53,863 nt of DNA from Gammaproteobacteria bacterium. Its GTDB lineage: Bacteria > Pseudomonadota > Gammaproteobacteria > GRL18. Where the stretch lies: NCBI GenBank assembly GCA_026994225.1, contig JALWRI010000091.1:1-53863 (forward strand), in the 5' to 3' direction. The position numbers and the translations under genes are program-made. This document shows positions 45,056 to 53,863 of the stretch, piece by piece. Position 1 is the stretch's first letter. Each line of letters starts with the position of its first letter. A model generated the notes under the pieces. The model had not been told where the DNA came from and ran no database searches. It saw only the letters and a list, made by a program, of their open reading frames with translations.

Positions 45056-47335
45056 ATGATCACTACACACAATCTTGGTTTCCCCAGAATCGGCAAAAAG
45101 CGAGAGCTTAAATTTACCCTGGAAAAATACTGGAAGCGCGATATTACTCAAAACGAATTACTCGACATTGCCGCTGCATTACGTCAGGAGCATTGGCAAA
45201 ACCAGAAACAACTGGATTTGCTACCTGTTGGTGATTTTTCCTTTTATGATCAGGTGCTAGATACCAGTTTTTTGCTCGGCAATCTGCCAGAGCGTGTACA
45301 GAAAATTACAGATAATACGCTGGATAACTATTTTCGGGTTGCCCGTGGTCGTTCTGCTCACAATGAATCTGAATGCTCCTGCATTCAGGCGGGTGAAATG
45401 ACCAAGTGGTTTGATTCCAACTATCATTATATAGTACCTGAGTTTGATCAGAATACTCAGTTCAGTCTTGATGCCAGTCGTCTGCTTGAACAAATTGCCG
45501 AAGCCCAACAACAAGGTCACAACATAAAGCCTGTGATCATCGGTCCTGTGACTTATCTTTGGTTAGGCAAAGCCAAAGACAAGAGCAACAAGCTGGATTT
45601 GTTGGAGAAGTTGCTACCTGTTTATGCCAAATTGTTTTATGAGTTGGAAAAAACAGGTATTGATTGGTTACAAATTGATGAGCCGATATTGGTGACTGAG
45701 TTATCAGCTACATGGCAACATGCATTAAGATATACCTATCATAGATTACAAAGCACTCCGCTAAAATTACTCCTGACAAGCTACTTTGGTGAGCTACAGG
45801 AAAACCTGCAATTAGTTTGTGAACTTCCCGTTGAGGGAATACATATTGACGCCATTAATGGCAAGAATGAAGTGGCTAGGGTCATTGATTGGCTACCATC
45901 GCACAAAATATTGTCTTTAGGTGTGATTAATGGGCGTAATATCTGGAAAACAGATCTGACTGCTACTCTGGACTGGTTGAAACCAATATATGAACATCTA
46001 CAAGATCGCCTGTGGCTTGCGCCTTCCTGCTCATTACTTCATGTACCCGTTGATCTAAACAATGAACAAAAACTGGATAGTGAAATCAAATCCTGGTTTG
46101 CTTTTGCCATTCAGAAGCTGGAAGAACTAGCTGTATTAGCCGTTGCGCTCAATGGTGGCAAAGTGAATGTAGAAAAACAACTAGTGGAAAACAAAGCAGC
46201 TATCGAAAGTAGAAAACACTCAAATCGCGTTCATAACCAGAATGTCAAAAGCAGAGTGCTTGAAATCACAGATGAGATGGGAAATCGCCAGTCTCCATAC
46301 CACGAGCGAGCAAAGATTCAACGTAAAAAATTTAATTTGCCGCTTTATCCAACAACAACCATTGGTTCATTTCCGCAAACACGTGAAATCCGACAAGCCC
46401 GAAGGGATTTTCGATCCGGTAAGCTTTCAGAAGAACAGTATCGCATAGCGATGCAAAACGAAATAAAGTACTGCGTCAGTGAACAGGAAGCATTAGGGCT
46501 GGATGTTTTTGTCCATGGCGAGCCTGAAAGAAATGACATGGTTGAATATTTTGGCGAACAACTCACAGGCTACGCATTTACACAATTTGGCTGGGTGCAA
46601 TCGTATGGCTCACGATGTGTCAAGCCACCTATCATCTATGGTGATATTTCCAGACCCGAACCGATGACGGTGGAATGGGCAAACTACGCCCAGTTATTAA
46701 CCGATAAGCCCATGAAAGGCATGTTGACAGGTCCTGTGACGATATTAAACTGGTCATTTGTTCGTGATGATCAACCCCGTTCTGAAACCTGTCTACAACT
46801 CGCACTAGCCATTCGTGATGAAGTATTAGATCTCGAAAAGTCGGGAATATCCATGATTCAAATTGATGAAGCTGCCTTACGTGAAGGTTTGCCACTACGA
46901 AAATCGCAATGGCATTCATACCTTGACTGGGCAATCAAGTCATTCCGCATTACTGCCAACGGCGTAACCGACGAAACACAGATACATACCCATATGTGTT
47001 ATTCAGAATTTAATGACATTATCGATTCCATTGCTGATATGGATGCTGATGTGATTACCATTGAAACATCCCGATCCGATATGGAATTGCTGGATGTATT
47101 TGATGAATTTCGTTACCCCAATGAAATTGGACTGGGTGTTTATGATATTCACTCACCCAATATACCCAGCGTGGATTCCATTGTGGGGTTAATGAAAAAG
47201 GCAAAACAACGTATTCCTGTTGAACGCTTATGGGTAAACCCAGACTGCGGATTGAAAACGCGACATTGGGAGGAAGTGAAACCAGCACTTGGCAATATGG
47301 TTGCAGCAAGTAAAATTTTGAGACAGGAGGGGTAG
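45056..47335 (+). CDS. metE: Cobalamin-independent methionine synthase
   Basis: 759 residues; transfers a methyl group from methyl-tetrahydropteroyl-glutamate to homocysteine. Both barrels are complete: [16 protein letters not shown] at the start, [15 protein letters not shown] in the second half. Zinc ligands are visible as HMCYSEF, the glutamate of TIETSRSD and the cysteine of [10 protein letters not shown] prefer the ATG at 45056, which has GGA 7 bases upstream; an in-frame ATG at 45044 would add four residues but has no ribosome-binding site. Divergent from metR. The pair lies between attC-like sites at 44.04 and 47.39 kb. Confidence 0.95.
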   Translation: MITTHNLGFPRIGKKRELKFTLEKYWKRDITQNELLDIAAALRQEHWQNQKQLDLLPVGDFSFYDQVLDTSFLLGNLPERVQKITDNTLDNYFRVARGRSAHNESECSCIQAGEMTKWFDSNYHYIVPEFDQNTQFSLDASRLLEQIAEAQQQGHNIKPVIIGPVTYLWLGKAKDKSNKLDLLEKLLPVYAKLFYELEKTGIDWLQIDEPILVTELSATWQHALRYTYHRLQSTPLKLLLTSYFGELQENLQLVCELPVEGIHIDAINGKNEVARVIDWLPSHKILSLGVINGRNIWKTDLTATLDWLKPIYEHLQDRLWLAPSCSLLHVPVDLNNEQKLDSEIKSWFAFAIQKLEELAVLAVALNGGKVNVEKQLVENKAAIESRKHSNRVHNQNVKSRVLEITDEMGNRQSPYHERAKIQRKKFNLPLYPTTTIGSFPQTREIRQARRDFRSGKLSEEQYRIAMQNEIKYCVSEQEALGLDVFVHGEPERNDMVEYFGEQLTGYAFTQFGWVQSYGSRCVKPPIIYGDISRPEPMTVEWANYAQLLTDKPMKGMLTGPVTILNWSFVRDDQPRSETCLQLALAIRDEVLDLEKSGISMIQIDEAALREGLPLRKSQWHSYLDWAIKSFRITANGVTDETQIHTHMCYSEFNDIIDSIADMDADVITIETSRSDMELLDVFDEFRYPNEIGLGVYDIHSPNIPSVDSIVGLMKKAKQRIPVERLWVNPDCGLKTRHWEEVKPALGNMVAASKILRQEG

Positions 47336-47392
47336 CTTTATTTTCCACAAGAGCAGCAACCTGCCAGTGGCAGATTGTTGGTTTTATTTACG

Positions 47393-47495
47393 GCTAACAC
47401 CAGCCATAACCTGCACAAAAAGTGTGAAGCAATGTACCTTCATTTTATATTGAAAATTGCCACACTTTTTGTGTCAGAGTGCATGTAATTGTTAT
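47393..47495 (-). other. Integron attC-like site after metE
   Basis: GCTAAC at one end and GTTAT at the other, with an inner perfect 13-bp inverted repeat (CACAAAAAGTGTG and CACACTTTTTGTG). Length 103 bases. About 80% identical by eye to the site at 49332-49432. Confidence 0.6.
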
Positions 47496-47872
47496 AAAAA
47501 CCCTTTCCATCAAGAAAATAACTGATTTATTTTAAATTTTAATATAATCTATTATTTAATAGACTAAAGTAATGCTTTGCAACAGGGATGTTGCAAGCAA
47601 GCCTACAGGGATGTATTTATGGCGGTTTCTGGAAGAAAACCCTGATATAAGCGAATAACTAGAAGTAAATTTTTACTTCTTTTTCCTACTTGGTTACCGC
47701 TTTTTTAAGACATTAACAGGACAAATTAGCAACTCAACAAGTAAGCCGTCCCAAAGGTGAAATTTGCCCACTCGATAACAGTAAGTATAGTTTCCCAAAC
47801 AAAATATATCCTCAAATATAAAAATAAGATGATATATTAAAAATATCAATTATATCTTTAGATATTAGCACT
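47496..47872. repeat. Non-coding spacer with a repeat shared with 49.4-49.77 kb
   Basis: No gene is visible. The 70 bases after the attC-like site and a second block containing TGCTTTGCAACAGGGATG and TTTCTGGAAGAAAACCCTG (about 47570-47670) recur at 49433-49505 and 49686-49765. In this copy a 22-base duplication containing ACAGGGATG interrupts the second block. The remaining 200 bases are AT-rich without structure that I can name. Confidence 0.55.
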
Positions 47873-47976
47873 TATAATGCCTGGCTCACCGGCAATTTAA
47901 AGTGGCACGTTTTTGCTGCTTTTTTAGCAAAACAAGTGCCGCTTTGAATTGTCCGCGTGCAGCTATTTGTTGGCAC
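47873..47976 (-). other. Integron attC-like site directly after the pilin gene
   Basis: GGCAATTTAAAGTGGCAC is complementary, with few mismatches, to GTGCCGCTTTGAATTGTCC; an inner TTTTTGCT/AGCAAAAC stem follows. The outer ends TAATGCC and GTTGGC are degenerate. It ends at the pilin stop codon on the minus strand, the usual attC position. Confidence 0.55.
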
Positions 47977-48459
47977 TTAGTACCCTCGACATGCTGCAGG
48001 CAAAAACTCTTTTGCCAAGTCTGTTTTATTAATTCCTACTGCTTTCATACCTGTTACCGGTTCGTCATATCCACAAAGCCATGAAATAGGACTTGTTGGG
48101 CTTCCAGAAACTACTGCAGGTCTAAACGACAAAACCTTTCCTTGGAGTGGCTTTGAAGCTTTATTACCCAAGGTAATATGGATTGCACCTAACTCGATAA
48201 CAACACCAGTAATCCGATTACCAATTAGATAATTAGGTTCAGGAATTCCTGCCTTTTCGTTATTTAAAGGGAAATCAAGTTTTTCCACATAGTAATTAGT
48301 TATATTTTCTCTGATCGTACTGGCCATACTCAAAGCTTCTACCACCTCACTTCTTTGAACGTAAACCTGATAAGCAGGTAAAGCAACTGATGCCAATATC
48401 CCAATTATTGCAACTACGACCATTAACTCTATTAAAGTAAACCCCTTAATATTTTTCAT
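47977..48459 (-). CDS. Type IV pilin (PilA-like)
   Basis: 160 residues. The prepilin peptidase site is KG-FTLIEL, with the conserved Glu5 of the mature pilin, followed by the hydrophobic helix [16 protein letters not shown]. The C-terminal part has two cysteines (WLCGY and ACRGY) that would close the disulfide D-loop. It may be an alternative major pilin or a competence-type minor pilin. The start overlaps the PilC-like gene stop by 4 bases, and an attC-like site touches its 3' end, suggesting a two-gene cassette. Confidence 0.88.
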   Translation of the reverse strand: MKNIKGFTLIELMVVVAIIGILASVALPAYQVYVQRSEVVEALSMASTIRENITNYYVEKLDFPLNNEKAGIPEPNYLIGNRITGVVIELGAIHITLGNKASKPLQGKVLSFRPAVVSGSPTSPISWLCGYDEPVTGMKAVGINKTDLAKEFLPAACRGY

Positions 48460-49304
48460 ACTGCTTCCCCAAGAATAAATATAGGTGAATAGGCGCTAAC
48501 CAAGAAAAAGAATATAGCTGAAACTACTACCAGAGCAACAGCGATGGATACAACCTTCATTTGATCCTCGCAACTTTCCAGGAGAGATTGCATCTCTATT
48601 TCAATTAATTCCTGCATCTCTTTTGAAACGCACATATTAGAATCTTTAACAGCCTGAAGATGGCGAGTAACTAGGTTCATTTCTTTGTTTTTAGACTTAT
48701 CGGAACAAATTATTGGAAACCTCAATATATCTATAACTCTTAGGTAAGATGTTCTGATTCTGTTAAATACAAGGTATTTTATAATAAAACTATTTTCGAC
48801 TTCCATATTAAAACTAAACAATTTTTTTATTTGAAAACCTATAAGTAAAGCAGAAAGAAGGAATATCGAGACTACCAAAACTAAATACCCCCAGTAATTT
48901 TGGTAAAATAATAAATGGTTCGGAATTGATATTTCAAAATTTTCAAACGTTTCTATAAATGATGGGATCACCATTAACTGATATACAGCAACGACAATAT
49001 AGAACACAATGGACACATAGCTAAGATATGCTATTACGCGTTTAAATCTCATTGGTTCTTCAAGCTGCTTAAATAGATTCAAGTCTTTATAGATTTCTAT
49101 TACCTTCTTCGCCTCCTTTTTATCTTGAATATTGCCAACTCTATCTAATATCGTTTTCGGCCAACTATTAGTAACTATTTTCCTGCCATATAAATCACAA
49201 GACTGTTCATTTTGAACTCTACTCAAACATTCTGAGATAGTTTCAGAATCCTTACTATCAACACTCACTTTTCGACATATATACCCAAACCTTGCCCATG
49301 TCAT
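48456..49304 (-). CDS. PilC/GspF-like inner-membrane platform protein, short form
   Basis: 282 residues with three transmembrane segments (about 90-115, 135-160 and 250-275), the topology of one PilC/GspF half. The segment [18 protein letters not shown] matches the family stretch that normally reads VPxFxxMFxxFGxxLP. PilC usually has about 400 residues and two repeats; here the first repeat is reduced to a soluble Cys-containing N-terminus without family motifs. It could be a dedicated platform for the co-encoded pilin or a modulator of the resident pilus. Overlaps the pilin gene by 4 bases. Confidence 0.65.
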   Translation of the reverse strand: MTWARFGYICRKVSVDSKDSETISECLSRVQNEQSCDLYGRKIVTNSWPKTILDRVGNIQDKKEAKKVIEIYKDLNLFKQLEEPMRFKRVIAYLSYVSIVFYIVVAVYQLMVIPSFIETFENFEISIPNHLLFYQNYWGYLVLVVSIFLLSALLIGFQIKKLFSFNMEVENSFIIKYLVFNRIRTSYLRVIDILRFPIICSDKSKNKEMNLVTRHLQAVKDSNMCVSKEMQELIEIEMQSLLESCEDQMKVVSIAVALVVVSAIFFFLVSAYSPIFILGEAV

Positions 49305-49331
49305 AGATTAAATCTCCATATTTTTTGTAGT

Positions 49332-49432
49332 GCTAACGTGGCCATCACCTGCACAAAAAGCGTGAAGCAATGCGCCTTAATTCTATATTAAAATTGCCAC
49401 GCTTTTTGTGTCAGTGTACATGGAATTGTTAT
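49332..49432 (-). other. Integron attC-like site upstream of the PilC-like gene
   Basis: Ends GCTAAC and GTTAT; inner perfect inverted repeat CACAAAAAGCGTG and CACGCTTTTTGTG; GGCCATCAC pairs loosely with GTACATGGA. Length 101 bases. With the site at 47873 it brackets the pilin pair exactly. Confidence 0.6.
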
Positions 49433-49775
49433 AAAAACCCTTTCCATCAAGAAAATAACGGATTTATTTTAAATTTCAATATAATCTATTATTTAACAGG
49501 TTAAAGTCTAGCAGTATCACCCTAAACTAACAATCTATACTTTGCATGATAATGCATAATGATTATATATTGATGATATCCAATGTACTACGTATTTACC
49601 TTTATTCTTTATTCTTTATTCTTTATTACCCTACTCTTACCGATAACCCACGACAATGCTGAACTATATCAAGCGTTTTCCGGAAGAATTGCTTTGCAAC
49701 AGGGATGTATTTATGACGGTTTCTGGAGGAAAACCCTGATATGAGTGAATAATTAGAAGTCAATCCATTATATCC
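49433..49775. repeat. Non-coding spacer between attC-like site and IS256-family element
   Basis: No gene is visible. The first 70 and last 80 bases repeat the spacer at 47496-47670. Between them is a 180-base insertion with three to four tandem copies of TTTATTC (49601-49627). This looks like the same ancestral spacer altered by insertion. Confidence 0.5.
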
Positions 49776-50680
49776 GAGATATAATCAAATCTAGTGTATG
49801 AATTTAGGCTAATATTCTATTATCATTATTTACTTCTTTATTTGTATCAGGTTTTATTTTCTCTCCATTAACAAATTTTACGCCATCCATCCAAATATTA
49901 TGAAGAGCCTCTTTCACTTTAGGTTGTACCGATTTGGGTAACTTATTTAACACATTCGCTGTTTTATGTACCCAGCAACGTTGATGTCGAGTTTGAGGGT
50001 AAACTTTACTGAGCGCCTTCCAAAATCCTAATGCACCATCACCTCTTATATTGAAGTACACACCATCAGCCCAAACATAATTTTTTAGCTTTAAACACCG
50101 TTTTGACCATACTTTCTGCTCTTTCTGCCACTGCTGTTTTAAGCGACACTAATAGTGCCTTGAGATAACCCTTTTGCCTCCTTGCCTAATAAAGCTTGTA
50201 AAGCTTCTGTGAAATCTCCTGTAGAAATGCCTTTTAAATAAAGTACGGGCAATAATTCTTCAATGCTTTTCATTTTCTTCAAATAAGGGGGAATGAGCAA
50301 GGAGTGAAACTTTATTCCTTGCTGGCTTTTATCTCGTACTTTTGGTATTTTTACCTCTACATCCCCTAAGCCTGTTTGAATAGTCTGTTGGGGTAAGTAT
50401 CCATTCCGCACTACCGCACACTTCCCATCTATTTCCAGGCTAGCATGATGTGAAAGTAATTCGTCAAGCTCTGCACTCACTGCTTGTCTTATTAATTCTT
50501 TTGCTCCATTTCTCAACAGCTCTGTCAATAAATCGGTACAATTTTCTTCTGGTTGTTTTAGTGATATAACGTTATCATTACTCATGGCGTGTTCCTTGTT
50601 GTTTATTATCCTGGTCGATAAGATTCAACAGAATACGTCACCTGATTTTTTTGGTCAAACACCAGAAATGATTATACCTC
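49776..50680 (-). mobile_element. IS256-family insertion sequence, copy A, internally deleted
   Basis: Terminal inverted repeats GAGATATAATCAAATCTAGTG (left) and, reversed, GAGGTATAATCATTTCTGGTG (right) match at 17 of 21 positions. The 905-base element encloses only the N-terminal and part of the middle of a transposase. The 8-base flanks (TTATATCC and TCAAGCAA) differ, so no target duplication remains. It should be about 1.3 kb when complete. Confidence 0.8.
49804..50585 (-). pseudogene. IS256-family transposase, frameshifted and internally deleted
   Basis: The N-terminal frame (50585 to 50139) carries the family start: LTELLRNGAKELIRQAVSAELDELL and VEVKIPKVRDKSQQG. The second frame (50061 to 49804) carries GDGALGFWKALSKVYP and RCWVHKTANVLNKLP. 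After HNIWM the sequence jumps straight to DGVKFVNGEKIKPDT, the C-terminal tail; about 110 residues including the last catalytic Glu are missing. Comparison with copy B shows that the deletion joined two short ATGGC repeats. Cannot be active. Confidence 0.85.
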
Positions 50681-50896
50681 TCAAGCAAAACCACTAGAAC
50701 AACAAGTCTAGAATAATCATTATATCGTCTTTTGCTCTTTTATTTTGTCTTGTTTTGAATAAAATAGCGACATCATATCCCAAATTTTTATTTTATTACT
50801 TGTAAAATACCATTGAATTTCCTATCCTTTTTTGGTCACATTAATACAACCTAAAAAAAAATCTAAACCTTACGGCATTAATAAGTAGTCTTTCAA

Positions 50897-52324
50897 ATGA
50901 ATAATTCATCAGGAAATAAAAATATTGTTATAAGTTTAATTATTTTATTAGCAATATTGGCATTTTTTACAATTTATAATTCTTATATTGAAAAAGAAGA
51001 AAAACTTAAACAACAAATAACAAATAATACTTATTTAATTTCGCAATGGATAAAAGGCTCATTTGAGTCATCAAACTATTTATTAGAATCGATTGTTAAT
51101 GATGTATCTCCATCAGAGTTAGTTTATCCAACTTTAGATATTAAACAACATGAAGTAAGAACTAAATATCTTATTGAAAGAAAGAATATTATAAAAAATG
51201 CTGTTCTTATTGGTTTATTTGATAAAAACTGTATCGCTACTCATACTAATTCTATAGTTGGATTTGATTTAAGTAACAGAGAATTCTGTCAAGAAACTAA
51301 AAAATTAGACTCGCAACATAAATCTTATATATCAAATAGTTATATTGCAAACACTTCCCAAATAAATGTTACGCAAACTTATAAATTTAAAGCTGATAAT
51401 GCAAATGAGTTTATAGGTTTTGTAGCAGTTGCAATAAACTTGTACTTTTTTAACAAATGGTTAAATAAAATTAATACTAATACTAGTAGTATTATCTATA
51501 TTTTAGATAGTCAATTACATTTATTGGCAAATAAATCTGAACAAAACTTAATTTATAGTAAAATAGAAGATCACATATTAAAAAAATTTATTGAATCAGA
51601 AAAAAGTAGTCTTATATATAGAAAGAAGTCACCATTTAATGATGATATCTATATATTTAATGCACTAAAAATAGATGGTCTACCGTTTATTATAGTTTTT
51701 GGTGAGTCTATTCACGAATGGCTAAAAGAATGGTATCGTTATCTATTCTTTGTAGTTGTGATATTGATAATAATTTCAATTCTTGGATATAATTTAATAA
51801 AAAACTATAAACAAATAATTATTCAAAAACAGCAACTCGAAGAGATTTCAATAACAGATAATCTAACAAAACTTTATAATAGAAATAAACTAGATGAAGT
51901 ATTAGAAACAAATTTAAAGATATTAAATAGATTTCACCATCCCTTTGGAATCATTCTTATAGATGTAGACTACTTCAAAAAAGTAAATGATATCTACGGC
52001 CACCAAATGGGTGATAAAGTACTTATAAAAATTGCAAATATACTAAAATCAAACTCAAGAGATACAGATACTGTAGGAAGATGGGGTGGTGAAGAGTTTA
52101 TGGTAATTTGTAGCGAAACAAATAAAGATGGGATATTAACTCTTGCAGAAACCTTAAGGGAACAAATAGCCTCTTTTCCATTTAATATAGGGAAGCAAAA
52201 GACCGCTAGTTTTGGAGTAGCGACATATAAAAAAGATGAGAAGATTGATGATATAATAAAAAGAGCTGATGATGCACTTTATAATGCTAAGGAAAAGGGA
52301 AGAAATAGGGTGGAGTATCTATAA
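50897..52324 (+). CDS. Membrane-bound diguanylate cyclase with periplasmic Cache-like sensor
   Basis: 475 residues. TM1 (about 10-30), a periplasmic domain of about 240 residues resembling dCache sensors, TM2 (about 280-302), then a GGDEF domain. The active site is GGEEF in RWGGEEF, and the inhibitory I-site RDTD lies 5 residues before it, so it should make cyclic di-GMP with product feedback. The coding sequence is more AT-rich than the neighbours, rich in AAA, ATA and TTA codons. Together with the SITDNLTKLYNRNKLDE style of the domain start, this resembles Campylobacterota homologues. Recent transfer is likely but not proven. It is on the opposite strand to the cassette genes. Confidence 0.9.
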   Translation: MNNSSGNKNIVISLIILLAILAFFTIYNSYIEKEEKLKQQITNNTYLISQWIKGSFESSNYLLESIVNDVSPSELVYPTLDIKQHEVRTKYLIERKNIIKNAVLIGLFDKNCIATHTNSIVGFDLSNREFCQETKKLDSQHKSYISNSYIANTSQINVTQTYKFKADNANEFIGFVAVAINLYFFNKWLNKINTNTSSIIYILDSQLHLLANKSEQNLIYSKIEDHILKKFIESEKSSLIYRKKSPFNDDIYIFNALKIDGLPFIIVFGESIHEWLKEWYRYLFFVVVILIIISILGYNLIKNYKQIIIQKQQLEEISITDNLTKLYNRNKLDEVLETNLKILNRFHHPFGIILIDVDYFKKVNDIYGHQMGDKVLIKIANILKSNSRDTDTVGRWGGEEFMVICSETNKDGILTLAETLREQIASFPFNIGKQKTASFGVATYKKDEKIDDIIKRADDALYNAKEKGRNRVEYL

Positions 52325-52437
52325 ACTTATATCACAGAACAGACCTCATTTAAACAAAAAAAGGGATAGAAAGTTCAAAAACAAAGGGTCAAACAAAGAG
52401 GTCAAGTATCATATTAACCTATTTAAATGTAATTGAT

Positions 52438-52581
52438 CTAACAATTAATAGACCACATTTTTAATGTTACAAAGTCTGTTCTTAATGTCATTGGTGTCAT
52501 ATTCCTAAATTCACTGAGTGACAAAATTAAACAATAGTCTGCTCCCAAACTTTTAGCCTCTACTATTGCACTTGCCCTATT
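52438..52581 (-). pseudogene. Possible 3' remnant of a protein-coding gene
   Basis: A 47-codon open stretch without start or ribosome-binding site reads AIVEAKSLGADYCLILSLSEF, then RNMTPMTLRTDFVTL, and ends in a stop; an in-frame stop lies just upstream. The amino acid composition looks protein-like, but I cannot name a family. The rest of the 52325-52626 interval shows no gene. Confidence 0.3.
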
Positions 52582-52626
52582 CTTTAATTATAGCTAAAAG
52601 TATTGGGTAATCAGGTAATTATTAAA

Positions 52627-52712
52627 GCTAACACCGCAAATCACCGGTGGTAAAAAGCAGGGAGAGGAACGAGCACTGCTTTTTTCTATCCGAGTGCATT
52701 TGCCTTGTTAGC
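52627..52712 (-). other. Integron attC-like site after the DUF3592 gene
   Basis: GCTAAC and GTTAGC are exact inverted ends. GCAAAT pairs with ATTTGC, and an inner AAAAAGCAG/CTGCTTTTT stem encloses the loop. Length 86 bases. It lies 40 bases past the DUF3592 stop on the minus strand. This is the best-formed attC candidate of the window. Confidence 0.65.
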
Positions 52713-52751
52713 AATAATCATTAATTCTGTTATTTCATCTAAAGAGAGTTT

Positions 52752-53291
52752 TTAAATAAATAACATTATCATAGTGGCAAGGAATAAAACCCCAGCCAAT
52801 GGGCCTGTAAGGTTGAAGGTATTTTGTAGCCACTCAGGACGATCCAGTTTTTGTTGGTCAAAGTAAGTTATGCAAGCTTCAAGTAATAGATTAGCAAGCA
52901 TGCTAATCCCGGCTAACATCATTAAGTAGAAGGCTATGGGCATACCTTTTTCAATAACAGCATACTCAGGGTTGCTAGGATTAACGTAGACTTGCAGAGA
53001 GGTTCCTTTTTGAAATTGCTCTACACCAAGTGCCTGATTGGAATACCCATGAGTAACACGCCTGGATAAGTATTCTTTGTTCAGAAAGTTATATTGGTAA
53101 CCAAAATGAAAATGTATTACGGGCAACCTGTCTTCTGATGCTGCTAACCCATAGCTCTTGTTAGACTCGATCACTTTCGCGGAGGTTGGGACAAAATGAG
53201 CATCTTGGGATTGAATTTTTACAAAGATGCTAAAGCACAAAAGAGAAAGGGCTATCGACCACCTTATGATGATAAGTAATTTCATATCCAT
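52752..53291 (-). CDS. DUF3592-family membrane protein
   Basis: 179 residues with a transmembrane helix near the N-terminus (about 7-24), a beta-rich extracytoplasmic domain containing YVNPSNPEYAVIEKG, the usual DUF3592 pattern, and two C-terminal helices (about 118-140 and 158-178). Function of the family is unknown. Flanked by attC-like sites at 52627-52712 and 53341-53416, so it is a complete gene cassette of about 630 bases by position. Confidence 0.8.
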   Translation of the reverse strand: MDMKLLIIIRWSIALSLLCFSIFVKIQSQDAHFVPTSAKVIESNKSYGLAASEDRLPVIHFHFGYQYNFLNKEYLSRRVTHGYSNQALGVEQFQKGTSLQVYVNPSNPEYAVIEKGMPIAFYLMMLAGISMLANLLLEACITYFDQQKLDRPEWLQNTFNLTGPLAGVLFLATMIMLFI

Positions 53292-53340
53292 TGAACTCTC
53301 AATAATTTAAAATGAGGTATTACATGCAGACTACTTTCCT

Positions 53341-53416
53341 GCTAACGTGGCCATCACCTGCACAAAAAGCGTGAAGCAATATACCTTCATTCTATATTAA
53401 AATTGCCACGTTGTGT
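53341..53416 (-). other. attC-like site interrupted by IS256-family copy B
   Basis: GCTAACGTGGCCATCACCTG and the following CACAAAAAGCGTG match the site at 49332 almost base for base. The match continues to GCCACG, loses a CTTT, keeps TTGTGT and stops where the IS end GAGATATAATC begins. Confidence 0.6.
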
Positions 53417-53863
53417 GAGATATAATCAAATCTAGTGTATGAATTTATGCTAATATTCTATTATCATTATTTACTTTTTTATTTGTATCAGGTTTTATTT
53501 TCTCTCCATTAACAAATTTTACGCCATCAACCACATCGGCTAATAAAGCAAAACCTCGGAGTTTTTACCACCGTTGTTCTGCACTTTGAGTGAGTTTAAA
53601 CACTATTGACGATATTGTGTTTCAAGAAACTGCATTACGTGTTTTTGCTGTTCTCAGGCGAACCGTTGAAAAAGTCGACTCTATCGGGTTGCTTGTCCTA
53701 ATATGTTGCCAATGTAGTGCGGGAAAGTCATAAAAAGCCAACATTTGTTCTTTATCTTTGCCTAAACATTCCATCGCTTTAGGATATTTATCACCAAAAC
53801 GTTTTACTGTACTATCAAAAGCAGAACAGGCATTTTCCCGTGTTTCTGCCATCCAAATATTAT
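53417..53863 (-). mobile_element. IS256-family insertion sequence, copy B, running off the window
   Basis: The left terminal repeat GAGATATAATCAAATCTAGTG is identical to copy A, and 110 bases are nearly identical to the left end of copy A. This copy retains the segment deleted from copy A. The right end lies beyond the window. Confidence 0.8.
53444..53863 (-). pseudogene. IS256-family transposase C-terminal part, frameshifted, partial at window edge
   Basis: The frame entering from the right edge reads AETRENACSAFDSTVKRFGDKYPKA, then HWQHIRTSNPIESTFSTVRLRT, with the conserved NPIEST motif that carries the final catalytic Glu. It then stops at 53622. The remaining C-terminus, including DVVDGVKFVNGEKIK, is present in other frames down to 53444, so at least one frameshift has occurred. 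Probably inactive, although the N-terminal part is not visible. Confidence 0.75.

Noticed and set aside
49768..50688. Target-site duplication around IS256-family copy A.
   Set aside because: The 8-base flanks TTATATCC and TCAAGCAA do not match.
1..53863. tRNA and rRNA genes.
   Set aside because: I saw no cloverleaf ending in CCA or rRNA-like sequence in the gene gaps; a covariance scan would be decisive.

Overview
The window is AT-rich, densely packed bacterial chromosome that uses the standard code (TGA is used as a stop). Gene content points to a Gram-negative gammaproteobacterium: a Pst phosphate system with PhoU and PhoB, GmhB (LPS heptose synthesis), HemW, a metR/metE divergon, type IV pilin and a QseBC/PmrAB-like two-component system. 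A delta-class carbonic anhydrase and a PP-loop thiolase/TusA pair would fit a sulfur-oxidising lineage such as Thiotrichales. That assignment is an inference, because no rRNA or core phylogenetic marker is present.

0-6.2 kb: a phosphate operon pstS, phoU-like, pstC, pstA, pstB1, pstB2, phoB. Three features are unusual. The PhoU protein is fused to an ArsC/LMW-phosphatase-like domain whose catalytic P-loop is destroyed. The two PstB ATPases carry complementary lesions, as in asymmetric heterodimeric ABC proteins. No phoR lies beside phoB. 6.15-21.8 kb (minus strand): a 4500-residue nonribosomal peptide synthetase in which several domains are vestigial or inactive and which stops inside its last adenylation domain, overlapping the end of phoB by 4 bases; upstream are a secreted GH39-like glycosidase and a small secreted Cys protein.

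22.0-28.5 kb: the most system-like region. A consensus PmrA/BasR-type box forms the -35 region of a promoter that drives a thermostable-hemolysin-family (GNAT-like) protein, an acyl-activating enzyme, a heme-oxygenase-like diiron enzyme, an exported TPR protein, an SDR, and then a response regulator and sensor kinase. I read it as a self-regulated pathway that makes or modifies an acyl-derived small molecule; the product is unknown. gmhB, plsC and hemW follow. 31-40.4 kb: a PP-loop tRNA-thiolation-like enzyme plus TusA, ilvA, delta carbonic anhydrase, a 781-residue acidic helical-repeat protein, a small protein plus a membrane-anchored SMC/YhaN-like ATPase, and a CBS-pair protein.

40.4-53.9 kb: an accessory region. 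An adenine-specific DNA methyltransferase is bracketed by IS200/IS605-like palindromes; a type I restriction locus survives only as an hsdR-hsdS deletion scar; a higBA toxin-antitoxin pair follows. From 43.25 kb to the right edge there is a series of integron attC-like sites with no integrase in view (a CALIN-like array). They separate higBA, metR/metE, a pilin plus PilC-like pair and a DUF3592 membrane protein. An internally deleted IS256-family element, an AT-rich diguanylate cyclase that looks foreign, and a second IS256-family copy that interrupts an attC site complete the window.
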